A stretch of DNA of 41,043 bases from Lachnospiraceae bacterium (lineage in GTDB: Bacteria > Bacillota > Clostridia > Lachnospirales > Lachnospiraceae), in assembly GCA_017961385.1 (NCBI GenBank), contig JAGCXJ010000022.1, positions 1 through 41,043 on the forward strand. Direction: 5' to 3'. A model generated the notes under the pieces. That model was not told the origin of the DNA. It saw nothing but the letters and a program-made list of their open reading frames with translations, and did no database searches. Shown piece after piece: positions 34,754 through 41,043 of this stretch (position 1 is its first letter; every line of letters starts with the position of its first letter). The translations under genes were made by a program, and so were the position numbers.

Positions 34754-35416
34754 ATGGATATAAAGCAAAAGATCGCACAGTGGATACCGACACATGTTTC
34801 TCCGAAACTTGTGGTGTTTGTATACGGTGTACTTGACAGGCTGATATATATAAAAAAATCTGTAAGGAAAGAAAACAGGCTGGTAAACGATCAGGTGTTA
34901 AACAGCGACAGCTCGCCCTATAAGCAGGGCTATATAGAGAACCAGAGCGAATGGAAGAATGTTAAATTCGGAAGATCGACAATGGCTTTTTCGGGCTGCG
35001 AGATCATGGCTGTCTACAATGTTTTATATGCCCTTGACAGAGGAAAGGGAACGAAGCTTATCGGTGAGCTCATAGAAGAGTTTGAAAAGAGCGGAGCTGC
35101 CTTGAAGGGAATGATCGGCTCATCGCCAAGGTCGATAAGAAGACATCTTTTAAAGCACGGGATAAAGAGCAGCATCGTATGGAAAGAGGAAGATATCGAT
35201 CCTGACTGCACACTTGCTGTCGCGACCGTCTATAATGACAAAAAGACTCTTTATTCACAGATACATACCATTGCATTTACAAAGGACGAGAACGGGTTTA
35301 GAGCTCATAACGCTCGAAGCAGACAGAAGTACTATCCCACATTAAGAGAAGCGATAAACGGTGTGGGCAGCGATCCGAAGATGATATGCGCGATACAGAT
35401 AGATAAAAATTTATAG
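34754..35416 (+). CDS. C39-like papain-fold protein of unknown function
   Basis: This 220-aa protein follows pth by 9 bp. Residues about 72-215 resemble a C39-like cysteine peptidase: STMAFSGCEIMAVYNVLYAL with C82, SQIHTIAFTKDENGF with H171, and AHNARS with N186. That is a plausible Cys-His-Asn triad in the right order and spacing. The N-terminal 40 residues include a hydrophobic stretch (SPKLVVFVYGVLDRLIYI), which could be membrane associated; no signal-peptide cleavage site is clear. The substrate is unknown. It is not attached to a transporter, so the usual C39 role in bacteriocin export is not supported. Confidence 0.65.
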   Translation: MDIKQKIAQWIPTHVSPKLVVFVYGVLDRLIYIKKSVRKENRLVNDQVLNSDSSPYKQGYIENQSEWKNVKFGRSTMAFSGCEIMAVYNVLYALDRGKGTKLIGELIEEFEKSGAALKGMIGSSPRSIRRHLLKHGIKSSIVWKEEDIDPDCTLAVATVYNDKKTLYSQIHTIAFTKDENGFRAHNARSRQKYYPTLREAINGVGSDPKMICAIQIDKNL

Positions 35417-35455
35417 ATTATTTATTAATTTATCATAGTAAAAACACAGATTATA

Positions 35456-35464
35456 TGGCATAAT
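35456..35464 (+). promoter_or_regulatory. Candidate extended -10 promoter of the BI-1 gene
   Basis: TGGCATAAT (35456-35464) fits an extended -10 element in AT-rich intergenic DNA. No good -35 is visible. An AAAGGAGG ribosome binding site lies 7 bp before the start. Confidence 0.45.
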
Positions 35465-35494
35465 TTGCGTAGGGACTAAAAAAGGAGGTTCACT

Positions 35495-36325
35495 ATGAGC
35501 GATTATAATTACGACAGCGCAAACAACTATAATTACGATAATAGTTCATCTGATATGCCCGGCTACGGATATGACGCATTCTCGCCCGGAGCAAACAGCT
35601 ATCAGGGGGACATGGGTTCTGAAACATTTCAGGGAGCAAGCTATGTAGGACCTACAGGCATGGACGGACTCAAGACGATCGCAACCGAAAAGGTTGTTAC
35701 AAAGTCTTTCATGTTCATGGTAGTAGCACTTCTTATAACAGCATTTGCTGCTCTTATAACAAGCCCTGCAACAGCTATAAGGATGTTAAGCGGCGGAACG
35801 TTCTTCATTCTTCTCATTGCAGAGATAGCCATCGTTCTGATTGGCAATTCAGCAGTAAAGAAGAATAATGCCATACTCGCAGGAGTACTTTATACAATAT
35901 ATTCATTCCTTACCGGAATGACATTTTCTGTAATACTCCTTGCATATACCGGAACCAGCATAGCTGCTACATTCTTTGTAACAGCCGGCATGTTCGGCGC
36001 AATGGCGATCATAGGTCTTACGACTGACAAGGATCTTACGGGCATCGGTTCAATGTGCCTGATGGGCCTTATAGGCATCATCCTTGCAAGTCTGGTTAAC
36101 CTTGTATTCCTTCGCAATACAGTGTTTGATCTTGTTATATCTATAATAGGTGTAGTCATCTTTGTAGGTCTTACGGCATATGATACACAGAAGATCAAGC
36201 AGATGGCTATGTATTCAACGGTTGAATCAGAAAACAGCCTTGCACTTTTCGGTGCATTCCAGCTGTATCTTGATTTCATCAACCTCTTCTTAAAGCTCTT
36301 ACGTATCATGGGCAAGAGAAAATAA
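35495..36325 (+). CDS. Bax inhibitor-1 (YccA/YbhL-type) family membrane protein
   Basis: This 276-aa protein has about seven membrane helices from residue 70 onward. It carries the family features KSFMFMVVALLITAFAAL, YTIYSFLTGMTFSVIL and VGLTAYDTQKIKQMA, with the conserved Asp-containing C-terminal region. Bacterial members (such as BsYetJ and YccA) act as pH-sensitive calcium leak channels or membrane-protease modulators. The first 60 residues form a soluble, low-complexity tail rich in Tyr, Asn, Asp and Gly, longer than in E. coli YccA. Own promoter and terminator suggest a single-gene unit. Confidence 0.93.
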   Translation: MSDYNYDSANNYNYDNSSSDMPGYGYDAFSPGANSYQGDMGSETFQGASYVGPTGMDGLKTIATEKVVTKSFMFMVVALLITAFAALITSPATAIRMLSGGTFFILLIAEIAIVLIGNSAVKKNNAILAGVLYTIYSFLTGMTFSVILLAYTGTSIAATFFVTAGMFGAMAIIGLTTDKDLTGIGSMCLMGLIGIILASLVNLVFLRNTVFDLVISIIGVVIFVGLTAYDTQKIKQMAMYSTVESENSLALFGAFQLYLDFINLFLKLLRIMGKRK

Positions 36326-36342
36326 TAAACTGACTGATGTTT

Positions 36343-36376
36343 GGAGTGTCATATCATGCGATATGGCACTCCTTTA
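36343..36376 (+). terminator. Intrinsic terminator after the BI-1 gene
   Basis: GGAGTGTCATATC (36343-36355) pairs with GATATGGCACTCC (36360-36372), 13 pairs with one G-U, loop ATGC, then TTTATAATTT. The tail contains TATAAT at 36375-36380, a possible -10 for the next gene. Confidence 0.88.
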
Positions 36377-36391
36377 TAATTTGAGGTAAGC

Positions 36392-37441
36392 ATGAGATAT
36401 CCGGAATTTATCAAAAAGAACGATACAATAGCATTTATAGCGCCTGCATTCGGATGCAGCGCACAGCCGTACAAAAGCTGCTTTGAAAACTTTTTGGAGA
36501 TCCTGAAAAAGGATGGCTTTAATACTGAACTGGGCAATAATGTATACAAGGAAGACGGCATCGGGATAAGCAGCGATCCTGAAAGCTGTGGCAGGGAACT
36601 AGAAGAATACTATATATCAGATTCAAATGATGCCATTATCAGCTGCGGCGGCGGAGAGCTTATGTGCGAGACCATAAGCAATGTCGACTTTGACAAGATC
36701 AAAGAAGCAAAGCCGAAGTGGTATATGGGATATTCGGATAACACGCATATGACATTTTTGCTCACCACTCTATGTGATGTGGCTTCCATTTACGGACCCA
36801 ATGCGCCGAAGTTTGGCATGGAGTCATGGCATGAATCCATATTTGATGCCTGGCACATGCTAAAAGGAGAGTGCTTATCTGTCCATAATTACGACAGATG
36901 GGAGATAATGTCGCTCAAGTCTGAAGAGGAGCCGCTTGCTCCGTATAACTGCACAGAGCCGACGATCCTCAAAGGATATAAGCCTGGCGAAGATAAGAGC
37001 ATGGTAAGCACAGATGATATAAAGATGTCTGGAAGGCTCATCGGCGGATGCATGGACTGCCTTGTCGGAATAAGAGGAACCCGGTTTGACAGAGTCGGGG
37101 ATTTTCTTGAGAAATATAAAGACGATGGATTTATATGGTTTTTGGAAAGCTGTGACTTAAACGTATTCTCCATGAGAAGAGCCATGTGGCAGATGTATGA
37201 ATCCGGATGGTTTAAGTACTGCAGGGGATTTATTATAGGAAGACCGCTTCAGTTTAACGAGCCGATGTTTAATCTTGATCAGTATGATGCGATACTGTAT
37301 ACAGTCTCAAAGCTTAATGTACCCGTTATAATGGATGCGGATATAGGGCATTTATCTCCGATGATGCCTCTGATATGCGGCAGCATGGCAGATATAACGC
37401 TTTCGGATAACAGCTTAAACGTACAGATGCGATTGGAATAA
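36392..37441 (+). CDS. S66 family peptidase (LD-carboxypeptidase / MccF-like)
   Basis: This 349-aa serine peptidase has catalytic Ser at about 115 in MGYSDNTH, Glu at about 252 in FLESCD and His at about 320 in DIGHLSPMMPL, the S66 triad. N-terminal IAFIAPAFGCS and SCGGGELM are typical. S66 enzymes either cleave the terminal D-Ala from murein tetrapeptides (LdcA) or inactivate microcin C-type aminoacyl-nucleotides (MccF). The sequence, including the long insert at about 175-210, looks more MccF-like. No signal peptide is present. It ends 3 bp before the convergent kinase gene, with no terminator between them. Confidence 0.9.
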   Translation: MRYPEFIKKNDTIAFIAPAFGCSAQPYKSCFENFLEILKKDGFNTELGNNVYKEDGIGISSDPESCGRELEEYYISDSNDAIISCGGGELMCETISNVDFDKIKEAKPKWYMGYSDNTHMTFLLTTLCDVASIYGPNAPKFGMESWHESIFDAWHMLKGECLSVHNYDRWEIMSLKSEEEPLAPYNCTEPTILKGYKPGEDKSMVSTDDIKMSGRLIGGCMDCLVGIRGTRFDRVGDFLEKYKDDGFIWFLESCDLNVFSMRRAMWQMYESGWFKYCRGFIIGRPLQFNEPMFNLDQYDAILYTVSKLNVPVIMDADIGHLSPMMPLICGSMADITLSDNSLNVQMRLE

Positions 37442-37444
37442 ATT

Positions 37445-39754
37445 CTAGTTCGGATCGGGCGCAAATTCAAGGATTTCATCATCTTGCGCCGGTGCTGATG
37501 AAAAACCGGGAAATACAGTCATGATCGATCCTACAGCATCACTGTACATCTGCTGCATCAGATCATGGTTTTTCGTTATGAGATCAGCATCCGACTCATC
37601 GGCTGCATTTTCCAAGGACCTTGCGATCTCAGACAGATCTGTTTCACCTATCGTTTTAGAGGCGCTCTTTAAAGAATGCACGATCGTAGCGTAATCATTC
37701 CAGTTTCTTTCTTCATACAGCGCCTGAAGATTTTCGCTCCTTTTTTTGTAGCTCATAACGAAGTCGCTTAGTATCGATTTATAGAAATCCCAGTCATTGT
37801 TGCAATACTTAAGTCCTGTTTGCGAATCTATCCCGTTTTCCTTTAAAAGATTGTATTCATCGGGCAGTTTTGTTTCTGATGATTCTTCATCAGATGATGA
37901 AAATCTGTTTAACAGGACCTTCTCATCAGGCAGATAACTTATCAGCATTTTTTCAAGAGCACCATAATCGATGGGCTTTGTAAGATAGTCTTCAAAGCCC
38001 GAAGCCATATATCGCTCCTTGGCGCCGCTTATCGCATCTGCGGTAAGGCATATGAAAGGAGTATCCCTGTTTGGACCGCCATCCGCTTTTATAAGCTGCA
38101 ATGCTTCAGTACCGTTCATTCCGGGCATACGCTGATCCATAAGGATGATGTCGTACTTTGTATTCCTTGCCAGTTCTATGGATTCTGCACCGCTTACTGC
38201 GGTATCTATGTTTATATCCGTACTCTTTAACAATCCTTCAACAACGAGAAGATTCATTTTTGTGTCATCGACTACCAGGATGCGTGCATCTGGTGCATGG
38301 AAGGATTCCGTATAGACATCCATTTCCTCGATGCTCTCGTTGAATTTCTTCCTGAAATCACCTACAGGCTCCAAAGATACCACTAGCTGGGGAAGTCTGA
38401 TCGTAAAAGTCGATCCTTCGTTGTATACGCTCGTTACTTTGATATCGCCGCCCATCATTTCGAGCAGGTTCTTGGTTATCGCCAGTCCCAGTCCCGTGCC
38501 TTCGACCGTGCTGTTCTGCTCAAGATCCACTCTTTCGAATTTATTAAACAGTTTTCCTATATCCTCATCCTTGATGCCTATACCGGTATCAGAGACGGAT
38601 ATGACAAGACAGATCGCCTGCTTTTCATAGCCTGTATCTGATTCTTCGCAGCCGACGCTCAGCTTGATATGGCCGTGCTTTGTGTATTTTACGGCATTGT
38701 TTAAAAGATTTATGATTATCTGTCTTACACGGACTTCATCACCGTGCAGGCCGTCCGGGATATCCTTGTTTACATCTACAAAGAAATCCAGACCTTTTTC
38801 TTTTGCCTTGATAAAGATCATGTTGCTGACATCATTCAATACGGAACCGAGTTTGTAGTTTGTTTCTATAAGCTGCATTTTTCCGGATTCTATCTTGGAA
38901 AAATCCAGAATATCATTGATAAGATACAGCAGGTTGTTGCCTGCGCTTTCTATATTTCCGGCATATTTGCTGATGTCAGAGAAGATATGCTTGGCCGATT
39001 CGCTGTTCTTTGGAGGCTGCTTGCTTGCCTTTAAGCTTTCTCTTAATATCATCTCGTTCATGCCAAGGACAGCATTTATCGGAGTTCTGATCTCATGTGA
39101 CATATTTGACAGAAAATCGCTCTTGCCTCGGTTTGCCCGATCGGCTTCGACTTTTGATTTTAACAGTTCTCTTGCGGATTCGGTCAGTTTTAATACCGAC
39201 AGATGATAATTGATAAGACAAAGTGATACAAGTATCAGATTTAAAAGATAAAGAACAGGGAACCTGTCCATGAAGAATCTGGAATAATGATCTTCGAGCA
39301 TATGCCTTACAGGCGTATAAAAGATAGCGATGAGCAAAAGCTCAAAGTATACGCCGCAGTATATGCCGTATAATGCATTGCCGAAATAACCTATCCCTAA
39401 AGGAGCCAAAAGCGTCCATATGATGGTGGTGCCGCCCGTGGCGCCGCTGAAGGCGTAGTAAGTGAACGTGATCACGCATATGAGCAGCATGGATATGGTA
39501 GGGATCTTTTTATTGTCTCTTAGGATAAAAACAACGATAATGATGCCGCCGATAGCCTGAGAGATGGTAGTTGCGATCGTAATGACATCTCTGTTGCTGA
39601 GGAAATTCAATGTTGTAGTCGTACTGGCGGCAAGGGCAACAGCTATGCCTACAATGAGGCAGGCCTTCATGTTCTGATCGCGCATTTCACCTACAAAGAT
39701 ATCGCGATGCAGTAGATCCCAGGATTGACGTAATCTCTTACGCATACTTTTCAT
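37445..39754 (-). CDS. Hybrid sensor histidine kinase with REC and HPt domains
   Basis: This 769-aa protein has an N-terminal membrane region of five or six helices (about 30-185) with small loops, so it probably senses something within or near the membrane. The HisKA domain (about 205-295) has the phospho-acceptor H220 in SNMSHEIRTPINAV. The HATPase domain (about 305-455) contains N-box NLLNNAVKYT and DTGIGI/GTGLGL. A receiver domain (about 490-610) has phospho-acceptor D540 in LMDQRMPGMNG, and an HPt domain (about 645-745) has His at about 693 in VHSLKSASK. All phosphorelay residues are intact. No output response regulator is nearby, so it is an orphan. GAGGA lies 7 bp before the start. Confidence 0.95.
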   Translation of the reverse strand: MKSMRKRLRQSWDLLHRDIFVGEMRDQNMKACLIVGIAVALAASTTTTLNFLSNRDVITIATTISQAIGGIIIVVFILRDNKKIPTISMLLICVITFTYYAFSGATGGTTIIWTLLAPLGIGYFGNALYGIYCGVYFELLLIAIFYTPVRHMLEDHYSRFFMDRFPVLYLLNLILVSLCLINYHLSVLKLTESARELLKSKVEADRANRGKSDFLSNMSHEIRTPINAVLGMNEMILRESLKASKQPPKNSESAKHIFSDISKYAGNIESAGNNLLYLINDILDFSKIESGKMQLIETNYKLGSVLNDVSNMIFIKAKEKGLDFFVDVNKDIPDGLHGDEVRVRQIIINLLNNAVKYTKHGHIKLSVGCEESDTGYEKQAICLVISVSDTGIGIKDEDIGKLFNKFERVDLEQNSTVEGTGLGLAITKNLLEMMGGDIKVTSVYNEGSTFTIRLPQLVVSLEPVGDFRKKFNESIEEMDVYTESFHAPDARILVVDDTKMNLLVVEGLLKSTDINIDTAVSGAESIELARNTKYDIILMDQRMPGMNGTEALQLIKADGGPNRDTPFICLTADAISGAKERYMASGFEDYLTKPIDYGALEKMLISYLPDEKVLLNRFSSSDEESSETKLPDEYNLLKENGIDSQTGLKYCNNDWDFYKSILSDFVMSYKKRSENLQALYEERNWNDYATIVHSLKSASKTIGETDLSEIARSLENAADESDADLITKNHDLMQQMYSDAVGSIMTVFPGFSSAPAQDDEILEFAPDPN

Positions 39755-39807
39755 AATATGTCCTCGCTGCTTAAATGGCCAACATAGCTATATTCACTAC
39801 TGTTTCT

Positions 39808-39836
39808 ATCATATCATTCATTGAGCGGAATGTCTT
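39808..39836 (-). promoter_or_regulatory. Candidate promoter of the hybrid kinase gene
   Basis: On the - strand, AAGACA (39836-39831) and TATGAT (39813-39808) are 17 bp apart, about 55 bp upstream of the start. Confidence 0.5.
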
Positions 39837-39877
39837 TAAAATGTGAGAAAATCACTAGATTTTTGGGCAATAATTGT

Positions 39878-39906
39878 TTGACACGGCATGGCCTAAAATG
39901 TATAAT
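39878..39906 (+). promoter_or_regulatory. Consensus sigma-A promoter of ileS
   Basis: TTGACA (39878-39883), a 17-bp spacer and TATAAT (39901-39906) form a perfect consensus promoter, placing the start of the T-box leader at about 39913. Confidence 0.92.
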
Positions 39907-39912
39907 ATCTCT

Positions 39913-40172
39913 AATCATATAGAAAAGCTATGACGAAGACAGTAGACCGTGAATATGAAATCATAAGCGAGTGTACGACGGTGAGAGGTACATGAAAGTA
40001 GTGCATGGTTGAAGATCACTTCCGAGCTGCAAGGCTGAAATCCGATCAGAGTAAGCTGCGCCGTTATGCCTGCGTCAGAGGCACGCACATGAACCGTACG
40101 GGAGTGTGTCGCAATAAGGTGGTTGTAAGATACAGGTCTTATCCTTATGCGGATAGGATCTTTTTTATTTTT
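39913..40172 (+). promoter_or_regulatory. Isoleucine T-box leader with terminator, controlling ileS
   Basis: Stem I begins with GACGAAGACAGTAGACC, including the AGTA of the GA-motif at 39941-39944. Its 3' side, GAAGATCACTTCCGAGCTGC, offers ATC at 40015-40017 as the specifier codon for isoleucine, matching the downstream gene. The T-box core AATAAGGTGGTTG (40113-40125) supplies TGGT (40120-40123) to pair with the uncharged tRNA 3' end; the fourth base suits an A discriminator as in tRNA-Ile. ATAAG before it can pair with CTTAT (40138-40142) as antiterminator. The competing terminator is AGGTCTTATCC / GGATAGGATCT (40134-40161), followed by TTTTTTATTTTT. Uncharged tRNA-Ile should favour readthrough. 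Confidence 0.9.
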
Positions 40173-40186
40173 CAAGGGAGGTTTCT

Positions 40187-41043
40187 ATGTACAATAAGGT
40201 TGATACGAATCTGAACTTTGTGGACAGAGAAAAAGAAACTCTTGCATTCTGGCAGGAGAATGACATCTTCAGAAAGAGCATGGAACAGAGAAAGGACGGG
40301 GAGGTATATACCTTCTATGACGGCCCTCCGACAGCAAACGGAAAGCCGCATATCGGACATGTCCTTACAAGAGTAATCAAGGATATGATCCCGAGATACC
40401 GTACTATGAAGGGATATATGGTTCCCAGAAAAGCCGGATGGGATACACATGGTCTTCCGGTAGAGCTCGAGGTTGAAAAGCTTCTTGGTCTTAACGGAAA
40501 GGAACAGATCGAGGAATACGGCATGGAGCCGTTCATCGACAAGTGCAAGGAATCCGTATGGAAGTACAAGGGCATGTGGGAGGATTTCTCAGGCACTGTA
40601 GGATTCTGGGCCGATATGGATGATCCCTATGTAACATATCATGATGACTATATCGAGTCAGAGTGGTGGGCTCTTAAGGAGATATGGAAGAAAGGCCTTC
40701 TCTACAAGGGCTTTAAGATCGTGCCTTACTGCCCCAGATGCGGTACTCCTCTTTCAAGCGCAGAGGTATCACAGGGATACAAGACACTTAAGGAAAGATC
40801 AGCGATCGTAAGATTCAAGGTTAAAGGCGAGGATGCTTATTTCCTTGCATGGACGACAACTCCCTGGACACTGCCTTCAAACGTGGCTCTCTGCGTAAAT
40901 CCGTCGGATGATTACTGCAAGGTAAAGGCTGCGGACGGTTATACCTATTATATGGCAAAGGCACTTCTTGATACTGTTCTTGCTCCTTTAAAGAAGGAAG
41001 ATGAGCCTGCGTACGAAATACTGGAAGAGTACAAAGGTAAGGA
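40187..41043 (+). CDS. ileS: Isoleucyl-tRNA synthetase, N-terminal part (runs off window), type-2-like
   Basis: The first 285 codons of a class I synthetase are present; the gene continues past the right edge. The HIGH motif is HIGH at residues 55-58, preceded by FYDGPPTANGKP. GWDTHGLPVELEVEK follows, and the editing domain begins around FLAWTTTPWTLPSNVAL. The wording GWDTHGLPVE, and PYCPRCGTPLSSAEVSQGY later, resemble the eukaryote-like IleS2 class (including MupA) rather than the E. coli type, which reads GWDCHGLPIE. IleS2 enzymes are often less sensitive to mupirocin, but the decisive KMSKS region is outside the window. AAGGGAGG precedes the ATG, and a T-box leader controls it. Confidence 0.95.
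   Translation, partial: MYNKVDTNLNFVDREKETLAFWQENDIFRKSMEQRKDGEVYTFYDGPPTANGKPHIGHVLTRVIKDMIPRYRTMKGYMVPRKAGWDTHGLPVELEVEKLLGLNGKEQIEEYGMEPFIDKCKESVWKYKGMWEDFSGTVGFWADMDDPYVTYHDDYIESEWWALKEIWKKGLLYKGFKIVPYCPRCGTPLSSAEVSQGYKTLKERSAIVRFKVKGEDAYFLAWTTTPWTLPSNVALCVNPSDDYCKVKAADGYTYYMAKALLDTVLAPLKKEDEPAYEILEEYKGK

Noticed and set aside
36375..36380. TATAAT directly after the BI-1 terminator as promoter of the S66 peptidase gene
   Set aside because: The matching -35 position lies in the hairpin with poor sequence, and a start at about 36387 would cut into the ribosome binding site; kept only as a remark.
39915..40214. Short open frames on both strands between the kinase and ileS
   Set aside because: The region is fully explained by the ileS promoter and T-box leader; the frames have no ribosome binding sites.

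Overview
The window looks like a chromosomal segment of an anaerobic Firmicute, most likely a Lachnospiraceae member (Butyrivibrio, Pseudobutyrivibrio or Lachnospira type). That is inference from gene content: spoVG, a DnaD/DnaI-type primosome, a T-box-controlled ileS, glgC/glgD, strong AGGAGG ribosome binding sites, and the gene order sua5-rpiB-upp-comEB next to an atp operon. Almost everything is on the + strand. Only a DUF402 gene and a hybrid sensor kinase are on the - strand. No rRNA, tRNA, CRISPR array, IS element or phage gene was found.

Layout. (1) 1-7567: the tail of an unidentified gene, then a PLP decarboxylase, an ATP-grasp ligase and an acyl carrier protein in one tight operon. 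This trio matches the BtrK/BtrJ/BtrI module that makes the 4-aminobutyryl-ACP side-chain precursor of butirosin. Here it is followed by an M28-type aminopeptidase-like gene, two glycosyltransferases and a membrane acyltransferase, so it sits in a surface-glycan locus. Two of these genes carry an in-frame stop (TAG at 3589, TAA at 6378) with recognisable coding sequence continuing beyond it. (2) 7574-11394: sua5, rpiB, upp, comEB and a secreted coiled-coil SleB-type wall hydrolase. (3) 11616-12092: a DUF402 gene on the - strand, divergent from the atp operon. (4) 12232-19319: the complete F1Fo ATP synthase operon atpZ-I-B-E-F-H-A-G-D-C. Its c subunit carries the full Na+-coordination signature.

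(5) 19365-23334: a large membrane-anchored extracytoplasmic protein with a degenerate C39-like tail, then murC. (6) 23335-26855: an intergenic cluster of about six DnaA-box-like 9-mers in tandem, then a DnaD-like protein, a DnaI-like helicase loader and prs. (7) 26892-30543: a water-type aquaporin, glgC-glgD and spoVG. (8) 30632-35416: mfd, pth and a C39-like protein. (9) 35495-37441: a Bax-inhibitor-1-like protein and an S66 (LD-carboxypeptidase/MccF) peptidase. (10) 37445-39754 (-): an orphan hybrid histidine kinase with REC and HPt domains. (11) 39878-41043: a consensus promoter, an isoleucine T-box leader and the 5' part of a type-2-like ileS.

The observations most worth following up are the butirosin-like aminoacyl-ACP module inside a glycan locus, the two in-frame stops in that locus, the tandem DnaA-box cluster in front of primosome genes, the Na+-type c subunit, and the two unusual C39-like proteins.
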